This document shows, in pieces, positions 1-6,700 of a stretch of DNA of 11,233 bases. Both the position numbers and the translations under genes were made by a program. The notes below the pieces were generated by a model. The model saw only the letters and a program-made list of their open reading frames with translations, did no database searches and was not told where the DNA came from. How positions within the stretch are numbered: position 1 is the stretch's first letter; each line of letters starts with the position of its first letter. The stretch lies in the NCBI GenBank assembly GCA_910577085.1, contig CAJTLE010000096.1, positions 1 to 11,233 on the forward strand. Direction: 5' to 3'. This DNA comes from an uncultured Allobaculum sp. (GTDB lineage: Bacteria > Bacillota_I > Bacilli_A > Erysipelotrichales > Erysipelotrichaceae).

Positions 1-136
1 CATGACTAATAGGAAAAGGCGTCTGCATTTTTATAGCAACTATCTTAGGATAGGAATTCAATCTTGTTTATATCATGGCAAATCGAGGCCAATTAATATA
101 AAAGTCAATGAAACGAAACACTAGTTTTCTATTTTA

Positions 137-667
137 TTGAACCGGATTTCTGAACGATTAACAGATGACTATTTTAAAATCACTTTACCTGGAACTGGTG
201 TTGGTGGTTTAGAAGTAAGTGGAGGCGGTAATAATGCCTGGTTTGCTTATGTCGCTGCTCTAAATCTTCTAGGCACCCCAGTCCTGTTTACTCGCAACAA
301 TCTGCTGGTCAGTACATTATTCCAGGCGGGTGTGGATGGGAAGAAGAAGTCGTTAGAAAAGCACCATCTGTTTCCTAAAGCCTATCTGAAGTCGCTTGGC
401 TATGGTGATAATATGATTAACCAGATGGCTAATTATGCCCTGATTGACTGGAAACAGAACATCAGTATCTTAGATGCGGCTCCATCGGACTACTATCCGA
501 TCGTCTGTGAGGGAATGAGTGAAGAAGTAATCCGAAAGATGGAAGACGAGAACGCCCTGCCTCATGGCTGGGAGAATATGGACTATCCGAAATTTCTTGC
601 TGCAAGAAGAAAACTGATGGCAGACCGAATTAAAGAAGCCTATCAAAAACTGCTCAATAACTGTTAA
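137..667 (+). pseudogene. C-terminal remnant of a DUF262/HNH (GmrSD-like) restriction protein
   Basis: The 176 codons read like the C-terminal third of DUF262-DUF1524 proteins, the family of GmrSD-type modification-dependent endonucleases. Visible marks are LTDDYFKITLP near residues 9-18, the HNH signature KHHLFPKAYL at 75-84 (paired His76-His77), NQMANYALIDWKQN at 95-108, and the family's closing stretch with LPHGWENMDYPKFLAARR at 141-158. Whole family members are about 550-700 residues, so the N-terminal DUF262 NTPase-like domain and the linker are missing. The only start is a TTG at 137 with no Shine-Dalgarno site, and an in-frame TAG lies at 122-124. Nothing in bases 1-121 in any frame resembles the missing part. 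I read this as a 5'-truncated relic. A freestanding HNH protein is possible because the catalytic motif is intact. It ends just before a terminator, so the old 3' end of the gene has been kept. Confidence 0.75.
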
Positions 668-669
668 AA

Positions 670-696
670 GGACCCGCCAACGGCGGGCCTTTTTTC
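670..696 (+). terminator. Rho-independent terminator after the HNH remnant
   Basis: A GC-rich stem of CCCGCC (673-678) and GGCGGG (682-687) with a three-base loop is followed by six T residues at 690-695. It lies three bases after the stop codon of the HNH remnant, so it is the original terminator of that gene. Confidence 0.9.
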
Positions 697-1371
697 TGGC
701 ACAATACATTGCAAAAGGCGGTTGTCGAAGCCAAAAATTTCTCTCTTGAAAGGGGCAAAGCAGCTAGAATCGAATGCCGTGGGGAAAAACAGTCAGTCTC
801 AAACAAAAATCCAGACAGCCTGAAGAGTTTCAAAATATTAGGATTGAAAAACATTTGTTATAGGTTTGATGACGCGCCTTTTAAAAGCACTAAAATTATG
901 AAAATCTGCATCTTGACAAAAAGAAACGTCAGAAAATGTGTACCTGAACCAACTTCAGGCAAAATCAGAATCAATAGTAACACAGATTGAAGGATTCCTT
1001 TTGCGTAAAGAGAGATATAAATATCAAAATATAGGTTACGGGATTAATTGAAAATGTTACAATAAAATCGAAAACGATACAGCTGAAGCATATTCACTGA
1101 TCCTGTTTTTGAACAGCCTGTCTTTTTTGGATGAGACGCTCATGATTTCTTTCTTTTGTTCAGTGGCGAAAACAAAGATGTAAAACAAAGATCAAGAAAT
1201 CATACACATGTAAATCCATTTTTAGGACAAAAGATTAAATTGTGCCTGAAGTAAGGCACAAACACCCCGCAAATGCAAAAAGAGCAGAACGCTGCAAAAA
1301 TCAAAACTGCCAAAAGTGCGCCGGTCGGGGAGTCCTATATGAATTTTTTGTCAAACTCCTTGCGCGAAAGT
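697..1371. other. Gene-poor stretch upstream of the malQ-like gene
   Basis: I find no gene here. Frames open for up to 93 codons (709-990) have no ribosome binding site and no family resemblance. The stretch holds a possible extended -10 box TGTTACAAT near 1054-1062 without a convincing -35 box. An 11-base direct repeat AAAACAAAGAT occurs twice with a 13-base period near 1169-1192. A perfect 8-bp hairpin, TTGTGCCT (1240-1247) and AGGCACAA (1254-1261), has no T tract after it. A weak stem CTGTT/AACAG before a T run near 1105-1128 could be a poor terminator. The rest looks like decayed or spacer sequence. Confidence 0.5.
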
Positions 1372-1383
1372 TTGAAAAAGGCT

Positions 1384-1433
1384 TTGGAATTGTACGAAAA
1401 ACATGCTAAAATGACCCGAAAACATGGTAAAAT
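1384..1433 (+). promoter_or_regulatory. Promoter of the malQ-like gene, with a duplicated extended -10 box
   Basis: TTGGAA at 1384-1389, a 17-base spacer and TGCTAAAAT (TG at 1404-1405, hexamer 1407-1412) make a good sigma-A promoter with an extended -10. A second extended -10 box, TGGTAAAAT (hexamer 1428-1433), lies exactly 21 bases downstream inside a 21-bp duplication. Transcription would start about 60-70 bases before the start codon of the downstream gene. Confidence 0.6.
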
Positions 1434-1490
1434 GTCGGTAATTCGAAAAAACAGGTAAAAAATAAGAAGAAATAGAATAGGTGATTGGAA

Positions 1491-3020
1491 ATGGAAAGAC
1501 AAGCCGGGATCTTACTGCCTTTATTCTCTGTACCAGGTAACCAGGGGATTGGAGATTTAGGACAGAAAACTTTAATGATGATCGACGAACTGACCAAAGC
1601 CGGAATCAAAATCTGGTCCATGCTGCCAATTCAGGCTGTACAGGAAGACAACTCTCCTTACAGTATGGCATCTGCCTACGCGGGCGATCCGATTTATATC
1701 AACATCGACCGCTTAGCTGAAATGGAGCTTCTGACCCAGAGTTCGGTTGTCAACTGTAATAAATTCAAAAACGTCGTCGACTACGACACGGTCCGCAAAT
1801 TTAAGGAACCCTACTTTCAGAGAGCCTTTAAAGCGTTCCGAAAAAACTATAAAAAATGGAAACCAGAATTCGAACAGTTTAAACGCGAAGCCTGGTGGTT
1901 AAACAACTGGACAGCCTACGAACTGTTCAGACAGCTTAATGAAGGAAAAGGCTGGACTCAGTGGCCAGAAGAATTCAAAACATGGCCAGAGTTACAGGGT
2001 GTGAATCTGCGTGACTATGTTGAACAGATTTTCTACATTCAGTTCCTTCAGTTTATTTTCTACAGACAGCTCGACGAAGTAAGCGCCTATGCACGCAAAA
2101 AAGGCCTCATCCTGATGCAGGACGTCCCTTTCTTTGTAAACCTCGACAGCGCAGACGTATGGAGCCGCAAACGCGAATACATGGTTCAGCGCGACGGCCG
2201 AGCGGTGCAGTTAGCGGGCTGCCCACCTGATCCATATCACGAAAAAGGACAGGTCTGGGAAAAACCAATGTATAACTTTGATGTGATCCGCGATGATGAC
2301 TACAAATCCTTCAGAGACCGCTTCCGCTGGACAGCGCGTAACTTTGATGGCATCCGCATTATTCACTTCAAAGGCTTTGACTTTTTATGGAAAGTACCAG
2401 AAAACCGTAATCCTCAATACGGCCAGTGGGCACCAGGACCAGGCAGACCATTACTTGAAAAAGTAAAAAATGACCTGCCAGGTGTACTGCTCACAGCGGA
2501 AGACCAGGGAGAACTGCGTCCTTCCTTAAAAGCACTCGAAGAAGAATTTGATATTCCTATCATGGACGTTCTGCAGTACCGTATGGAAACCAAACTGCTC
2601 AAACGCCCTGCTGTGGAAAACTCCGTGGTTTACACCACCTTCTACGACACTCCAACGCTTGAACAGGACTATACAGGTTTCAGCAATAACCGCAAAATCG
2701 CGCTGCGTCGTTTCTTCAAGAAAAGAAACTATCTGCACCGCCCATTCCACGATCTCGTCTGCCACTACGCCATCGACTCCAACGCAAAGATCGCCATGAT
2801 CCCAATGCAGGACGTCATCGGCTTAAAAGAAGCAGGCCAGATCAACGATCCAACCAACCCTCAGGGGGACAACTGGACCTGGAAACTCAAAGACTTCAAA
2901 GTATTCCCAAGCGAACTGGAAAAAATCCGCGGCTGGCTCGAAACCGCCGGACGGATTCCTGGATTTGAAGCCCAGCCCGTAACAGTTGTCGAGGAAGATA
3001 CGGAAGACGACGAAGACTAA
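1491..3020 (+). CDS. malQ: 4-alpha-glucanotransferase (GH77) homologue lacking the nucleophile aspartate
   Basis: The 509-residue product matches the amylomaltase/MalQ family in length and in conserved blocks: NSPYSMASAYAGDPIYI (about 54-70), QDVPFFVNLDSADVW (210-224), CPPDPYHEKGQVWEKPMYNF (244-263), the AEDQG block (336-340) and IPMQDVIGL near 437-445. Active members transfer alpha-1,4-glucan chains between maltodextrins in the cytoplasm. The nucleophile block RIDHFRGF is here RIIHFKGF (289-296), so the catalytic Asp (Asp293 of Thermus amylomaltase) is Ile291. The THDN block is FYDT, so its His is Tyr385, while the following Asp386 is kept. The acid/base Glu337 is kept. It may therefore bind glucan without normal transglycosylation. 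The ATG at 1491 is chosen because AGGTGA (1479-1484) lies six bases upstream; the in-frame TTG at 1485 touches that site. The tail is very acidic. Codon use is biased and the frame is intact, which suggests selection. Fold confidence is high; the activity is doubtful. Confidence 0.88.
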   Translation: MERQAGILLPLFSVPGNQGIGDLGQKTLMMIDELTKAGIKIWSMLPIQAVQEDNSPYSMASAYAGDPIYINIDRLAEMELLTQSSVVNCNKFKNVVDYDTVRKFKEPYFQRAFKAFRKNYKKWKPEFEQFKREAWWLNNWTAYELFRQLNEGKGWTQWPEEFKTWPELQGVNLRDYVEQIFYIQFLQFIFYRQLDEVSAYARKKGLILMQDVPFFVNLDSADVWSRKREYMVQRDGRAVQLAGCPPDPYHEKGQVWEKPMYNFDVIRDDDYKSFRDRFRWTARNFDGIRIIHFKGFDFLWKVPENRNPQYGQWAPGPGRPLLEKVKNDLPGVLLTAEDQGELRPSLKALEEEFDIPIMDVLQYRMETKLLKRPAVENSVVYTTFYDTPTLEQDYTGFSNNRKIALRRFFKKRNYLHRPFHDLVCHYAIDSNAKIAMIPMQDVIGLKEAGQINDPTNPQGDNWTWKLKDFKVFPSELEKIRGWLETAGRIPGFEAQPVTVVEEDTEDDED

Positions 3021-3130
3021 CCATTCGTCCCATCCGCCTCAACCAACGCAGATCCAGCCAGGTTCAATGGTTTCAATGAGATTAGATTTTGCCTAACATG
3101 TTTTCGTCTTATGCAAAGACGGGAACCCAG

Positions 3131-3238
3131 TCAAAACTGAGTACATACTCAAAACCAAAAACATACTCAGCACAGAAAACATAGTCAAAATCGAAGGCTC
3201 AGTCAAAATCGAATACATAGCCAAAACTGAGACTGAAA
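3131..3238 (+). repeat. Six degenerate 18-bp tandem repeats
   Basis: Six consecutive 18-base units start at 3131, 3149, 3167, 3185, 3203 and 3221. Most begin TCAAAA and several end ACATAC or ACATAG. Read from 3130 the array is open and gives a hexapeptide pattern of the type VKTEYI, LKTKNI, LSTENI, VKIEGS, VKIEYI, ending in TAA just after the array. No start codon precedes it in that frame: the frame opens after a TAA at 3094-3096. It lies between the stop of the malQ-like gene and that gene's terminator, so it is probably transcribed as 3' UTR. Confidence 0.6.
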
Positions 3239-3244
3239 TATAAC

Positions 3245-3290
3245 AAATCCCATGATCCAGGCATCCAGCCAGATCATAGGATTTTTCTTT
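3245..3290 (+). terminator. Rho-independent terminator of the malQ-like gene
   Basis: AAATCC plus ATGATC (3245-3257) pairs with GATCAT plus GGATTT (3272-3284), giving a 12-pair stem with one C/A mismatch and a 14-base loop. T-rich sequence runs from 3282 to 3290. It is the first convincing terminator after the gene ending at 3020. Confidence 0.8.
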
Positions 3291-3476
3291 GGGTAAGGAA
3301 GAGCAGCTCCAAGCGATCGACGCACTGTCGAATGATAAGCAGCGTGTAGGCAGAAAGCAGGAACAGAGATTGACCGCTTTTACAAAAAATGTTTTTTTTG
3401 CATGACGATTTTCAACACATTTCTCTGTTTTTGAGCTACTATGGAAGAGGAAAACCGAAAATCTCTAAGGAGTCTA
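3291..3476. other. Stretch without a convincing gene
   Basis: A 38-codon frame opens at a TTG at 3289 and ends at 3405. It has normal-looking composition but no ribosome binding site and begins inside the terminator tail, so I do not call it. A CAAAAAA-TG-TTTTTTTTG palindrome lies near 3383-3400. No clear promoter is seen for a transcript that would end at the following hairpin. Confidence 0.4.
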
Positions 3477-3538
3477 GGCCGCCACCCTTGCAGCTGCTCA
3501 GTTGGGCTGCAGCTGCAAGGGTGGCGGCCCTGTTTTTG
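3477..3538 (+). terminator. Perfect 21-bp hairpin with a T tract
   Basis: The arms 3477-3497 and 3509-3529 are perfect reverse complements of 21 bases, GC-rich, around an 11-base loop. TGTTTTTG follows at 3531-3538. The shape is that of a very strong rho-independent terminator on the plus strand. No gene is evident directly upstream, because the malQ-like gene already has a terminator 190 bases earlier. It may be a fail-safe terminator between convergent genes, or the end of an unrecognised short RNA. Confidence 0.7.
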
Positions 3539-3577
3539 TCTGGAAGGCAAAGCAAAATTCCAAAAGATCAAACTGAA

Positions 3578-3636
3578 AAATCAAAGTGGCAGGCAGTCCC
3601 AATCGGTAATCGATAGGCCGGCCTGCCACTTTTTCA
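3578..3636 (-). terminator. Bidirectional terminator of the SNIPE-like gene
   Basis: AAAGTGGCAGGC (3583-3594) pairs perfectly with GCCTGCCACTTT (3621-3632). There is an A run on the left (3576-3580) and a T run on the right (3630-3634), so it can work in both directions. It is about 150 bases past the stop of the minus-strand nuclease gene and faces the plus-strand hairpin next to it. The 26-base loop is long for a terminator. Confidence 0.65.
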
Positions 3637-3781
3637 GCATATATTTCCAGTATGTTTGTGAGCATTGATGGCCTTCGATAATACTTAAAGAAATTCCAGA
3701 TCTAGCGTTTAGATTAACGTTGTAGACCTTACTTATCACAATCTGTCAGGAAAGCATCGGACAACAAGCATCATTCATAAT

Positions 3782-5077
3782 TCATTCATGCAAATTTTGT
3801 CTTAGAATCTGAGACTCTCTGTATTGAGCAGCTTCTGCCTCTTCAGTAAATTCTACAGCCTGCGCATGATATTCTTTTACAGCTTTCATAATCTCAGCCA
3901 GTGGAACTTTGAAAAATTCTTTTCGTCCATTAACCATATTCACCTTTTGATGATCAAAACGTTGATGAAGTTTGGCTTCCAGTGCAGGAGCATCATCAGA
4001 GAAAATCATGGCATGAACATCGAATTGGAACGGGACTGACGCACTTCCAAGTTCATCAATACGATCAAGTGGTTCCAGCCGTCTGGTCATGCCAATTTTA
4101 TATACATCTTTTCCGAAAGACCCAATATTACTGATGATGTACACATATCCAGCCTTTTGGTTTGCTTCTCGATAATCAACGTCTTTAAGATTAGTATCAA
4201 TATCGTAAAGTGTACGATCAATCTTTGCAATTTTATTTCTAATCTCAGCTTTTTCTTCTTCAGTTGTAGTTGGATTCAGAAGAAGCGCTTCAAATTTTTC
4301 TTTGGCCTGCTGATAGTGTGTTTGCTCTTTTTGAAGAGTCTTCTTTTTGGCTTCAATCTCTTTTTGCTGCTTGGCTAGTTCACGTTCGGCTGCCCGCTGC
4401 TCCTTCAAGATTTCTTTTTCCCTCTGTTTCTCTTGCAAATATTGGTACTGAAGACCGAGCTCATCCAATTTTAAGCTAATATAGGATTCTGAAATCTGTA
4501 TAGAATGCGTCTTATTGAGTTTTTCAATCTGATCTGCATTTTTACGAATCTGATTTTTTGCGTTTTCAAAATTGCCATATTTCACTTTGCTTACAATAAC
4601 TGTGCATTCATTATTAAAAGCGCGCAACACCATTTTGATGGCATCATTCACCATCTTCTGCCCGGCTTTTTTATCCCCATTGACAGTCCAGTCCATATTT
4701 CCGGTGACCGCAGTTCCATTTTTGACCATCGCCTTTTGCAATTGACGATTTTTATCCAGCTTCACTTTATATTCATCACTGGTCATGGCAGAGTAAGGCG
4801 ACTTATACAGGCCGATTTCTGTATAATCAACCTCTAAATTCAAGCTGTCCAAGTTTTTCTGGATCAAATTTTTCTTGCTTTCAAGGGCATCCACTTCCTC
4901 AATGAGATTTGCCAACACACTCATTTCTCTTTTCTTTTGCTTTTGGAGAGTTTCCAGATACTTCTCCTCTTGCGCAATAGAAAGACCATGGGTTTTGGCA
5001 AGTGTTTCCTGTAAAGCTGCATTTTCTTTTTCGAGCTCCGCAATTCTAGCGAGTTCCTTCTTGTTGAATAATCCCAT
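3782..5077 (-). CDS. SNIPE-like anti-phage nuclease: DUF4041 domain plus GIY-YIG domain
   Basis: The 431-residue protein has four parts. Residues 5-80 are coiled coil. Residues 80-190 match the DUF4041 (SNIPE-associated) domain: Tyr91-Ser98 region, YKVKLDKNRQLQKAM at 103-117, WTVNG at 130-134 and the conserved LRAFNNEC at 151-158. A charged coiled coil (about 205-300) follows. The C-terminal GIY-YIG domain is of the T5orf172/MUG113 type, with GYVYIIS at 310-316, YKIG at 326-329, Arg332-Arg333, Glu367 in ALEAKLHQRF and NGRKEFF at 383-389. The expected catalytic residues are present. DUF4041-GIY-YIG proteins of the SNIPE type cut incoming phage DNA at the membrane. This one has no N-terminal membrane segment, so it may be soluble or tethered by a partner. 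The ATG at 5077 follows AAAGGA at a normal distance. An unknown gene lies 200 bases upstream on the same strand, and the gap carries operator-like repeats. Family confidence is high; the defence role is inferred. Confidence 0.85.
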   Translation of the reverse strand: MGLFNKKELARIAELEKENAALQETLAKTHGLSIAQEEKYLETLQKQKKREMSVLANLIEEVDALESKKNLIQKNLDSLNLEVDYTEIGLYKSPYSAMTSDEYKVKLDKNRQLQKAMVKNGTAVTGNMDWTVNGDKKAGQKMVNDAIKMVLRAFNNECTVIVSKVKYGNFENAKNQIRKNADQIEKLNKTHSIQISESYISLKLDELGLQYQYLQEKQREKEILKEQRAAERELAKQQKEIEAKKKTLQKEQTHYQQAKEKFEALLLNPTTTEEEKAEIRNKIAKIDRTLYDIDTNLKDVDYREANQKAGYVYIISNIGSFGKDVYKIGMTRRLEPLDRIDELGSASVPFQFDVHAMIFSDDAPALEAKLHQRFDHQKVNMVNGRKEFFKVPLAEIMKAVKEYHAQAVEFTEEAEAAQYRESQILRQNLHE

Positions 5078-5129
5078 TTCTATTTTCCTTTACCTGGTTG
5101 GAGTCTGTTATGTTTTGGTCTTTAATCAT

Positions 5130-5191
5130 CCAGTATAATCACACCATATAATATGGTAAGAAAATCGGGATGAAGATGTGTTATCACACCA
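5130..5191 (-). promoter_or_regulatory. Operator-like region before the SNIPE-like gene
   Basis: A perfect 15-base palindrome, ACCATAT-A-ATATGGT, occupies 5143-5157. On the minus strand the sequence TGGTGTGAT occurs at 5146-5138 and again at 5191-5183, extended as TGGTGTGATTATAC and TGGTGTGATAACAC (12 of 14 identical), 45 bases apart. A minus-strand -10 candidate, TATACT (5137-5132), with TTACCA 16 bases upstream lies in the middle, about 50 bases before the start codon. This suggests a regulated promoter for the nuclease, separate from the gene ahead of it. Confidence 0.45.
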
Positions 5192-5276
5192 AAGCAGGAC
5201 ATAAAACACTGACAAGATAGATATAGAATCTACATCTGATGCTTAGATCAGCCGCCTGTTAATCAATCATGAACTC

Positions 5277-6377
5277 TTAGTTGATCAGATAGACTTCGCC
5301 ATTACTTTCAATACACATCTGTACAGGTTCCGTAGCATGTTTCAGAAGCTGCTTTAAAGTCTGTTTCAGTTCACTGTCCTGATTATCGCTTAAAGCCTGA
5401 ATCTTGCTATTTAACGGCGTTAGATACTTGTTCTTGTTGACAGATCCCATGAGTGGCAAAGAGATCGGCCCCGTGTTAAACGCCTTGATCTGACCAACCA
5501 GCGTGCTCAGACTGCTGATCATCCGTCGATCACAGCGATTGACCATCCCAAGCAAATCTTTTTCAACATAGCTGAGGTAGTTCTTGTTGAAGTTCTGAGA
5601 ATAGAAAATCTCAAGCAGCTCACTCATCAGATAGACCTGCTTAGCCAGTTCGATACAGTCACTGATTTTTTCAACTTTCTTGTAGTTTTTATCCAGGTCG
5701 CCTTCACTGCCAAAACGGGCAAGCGTAGCTTTATCGAGATCCTCCAGATAGAACTCAATATCTTTCAAAGCTACCTTTCTGGCTTCCTGAAGATTGGTCA
5801 GTGTAGCCTGAATCTGGACAGGATAGGAACTGATCGAAGAATAGTTCTGATACGCATATTGGACGAAATCCATTTCTGCCAAAAGCTCTGCACGTTTATC
5901 CCCATACAGAAATTCCAGAACAGAATCCAGTTTCTGGTTGACCATCTTTAACTCTTTGCTGATTTCAGCAAGATAATATTGCGAGGTTGCAATGGAGGCA
6001 ATCTCATAAATCTGACTGACCGTTGCCAGACTATCGAGAGGATAGAAACTGGCTGTTCCTACAAACCGGCCATCTTCCCCTTTAATATGAGATCCAAAAC
6101 CGCCCTGTTTTAGACTCATAAGGGTATGTGGCAATCCTTCGGGAAAGCTAACTCGATATGCATCCGCATAAACATGATTAGCGTACATTGGCAGCGCATG
6201 GCTGAACAGGTTACTTAATTGCATCTTTGTTTCAGGATCCAGGTTCAGCTTTGTGGTCGTCTTTCCCCGCATGGAATGTTCATCTATCGTGGAAACATCA
6301 AATCCCATTACTGCCTTCAAAGTATCCATATCAGAGCGCTCATTATTGTTGCTTTCGTGATTTTCGTTAGAACTCAT
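5277..6377 (-). CDS. Unrecognised 366-residue helical protein next to the SNIPE-like nuclease
   Basis: I do not recognise this family. From the ATG at 6377 the N-terminal 25 residues are hydrophilic and Asn/Glu-rich, probably disordered. A fairly hydrophobic stretch at about 111-136 (from FYPLDSLATV to SQYYL) runs into an amphipathic helix, EISKELKMVNQKLDSVLEFL (about 138-157), and then long helical segments to residue 300. The C terminus is short and mixed. There is no signal peptide, no nucleotide-binding motif and no nuclease motif that I can see. The start is set by GGGAGG (+ strand 6385-6390) eight bases before the ATG; the in-frame GTG at 6419 has no such site. The gene lies 200 bases ahead of the DUF4041 nuclease on the same strand with no strong terminator between them, so read-through is possible. 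A membrane-associated or pore-like partner of the nuclease is a guess from the helical pattern only. Confidence 0.8.
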   Translation of the reverse strand: MSSNENHESNNNERSDMDTLKAVMGFDVSTIDEHSMRGKTTTKLNLDPETKMQLSNLFSHALPMYANHVYADAYRVSFPEGLPHTLMSLKQGGFGSHIKGEDGRFVGTASFYPLDSLATVSQIYEIASIATSQYYLAEISKELKMVNQKLDSVLEFLYGDKRAELLAEMDFVQYAYQNYSSISSYPVQIQATLTNLQEARKVALKDIEFYLEDLDKATLARFGSEGDLDKNYKKVEKISDCIELAKQVYLMSELLEIFYSQNFNKNYLSYVEKDLLGMVNRCDRRMISSLSTLVGQIKAFNTGPISLPLMGSVNKNKYLTPLNSKIQALSDNQDSELKQTLKQLLKHATEPVQMCIESNGEVYLIN

Positions 6378-6604
6378 TCTTTTTCCTCCCGGCTTCCTGC
6401 ATCCAACCAAGTTTTCCACAAAAGGGTTTCAAGTTTGTTCTTGGTAAAAGGAAGGATTCATTTTGCCTTTGGTTACAGTCTGCTTTGACCTACCGTAAAT
6501 GTCTATTGCCCATTTGAAATCAGAGCTATCCTTTGCTAAAAATGGTACGAATGGCAATCAATCTCCGATCTCCGTCAGTTGCTTTCAGTTCAGATCACTG
6601 ATTG
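6378..6604. other. Upstream region of the 366-residue gene
   Basis: The stretch separates the terminator of the secreted-protein gene from the start of the 366-residue gene. It must hold the latter's promoter, but I see no pair of -35 and -10 boxes good enough to call on the minus strand. No open frame here has a ribosome binding site. Confidence 0.4.
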
Positions 6605-6656
6605 AAAATAAAGCTGCGGACAGAATCCGGTTTGGCCGGATTCTGTCCGCAGCTTA
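6605..6656 (-). terminator. Perfect 20-bp hairpin terminator of the secreted DUF5648 gene
   Basis: Arms 6611-6630 and 6636-6655 are exact reverse complements around the loop TTTGG. On the minus strand the stem is followed by TATTTTCAAT. It lies 45 bases beyond the stop at 6701 and insulates the 366-residue gene from the gene upstream. Confidence 0.85.
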
Positions 6657-6700
6657 TTGATAGGTTCTGTTGAAGCGAGCTTCCTGATCAGAAATATTCA

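Noticed and set aside
709..990. 93-codon open frame after the HNH remnant
   Set aside because: TTG start right behind a terminator, no ribosome binding site, no family resemblance and an unbalanced composition.
1062..1081. cre-like sequence around CGAAAACGATAC
   Set aside because: Too many mismatches to the CcpA consensus, and too far from the malQ-like gene's likely promoter.
3105..3121. CGTCTT/AAGACG hairpin as malQ terminator
   Set aside because: Six-bp stem without a T tract; the hairpin at 3245-3290 is far better.
3131..3238. CRISPR array
   Set aside because: The units are 18 bp, contiguous and degenerate, with no spacers and no cas genes.
3383..3400. CAAAAAA-TG-TTTTTTTTG palindrome as a terminator
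   Set aside because: The stem would be only A-T pairs with almost no loop, so it is unlikely to stop transcription.
3289..3405. 38-codon open frame with protein-like composition
   Set aside because: It starts within the terminator tail at a TTG, has no Shine-Dalgarno site and resembles no known protein; it could be a gene relic but this cannot be supported.
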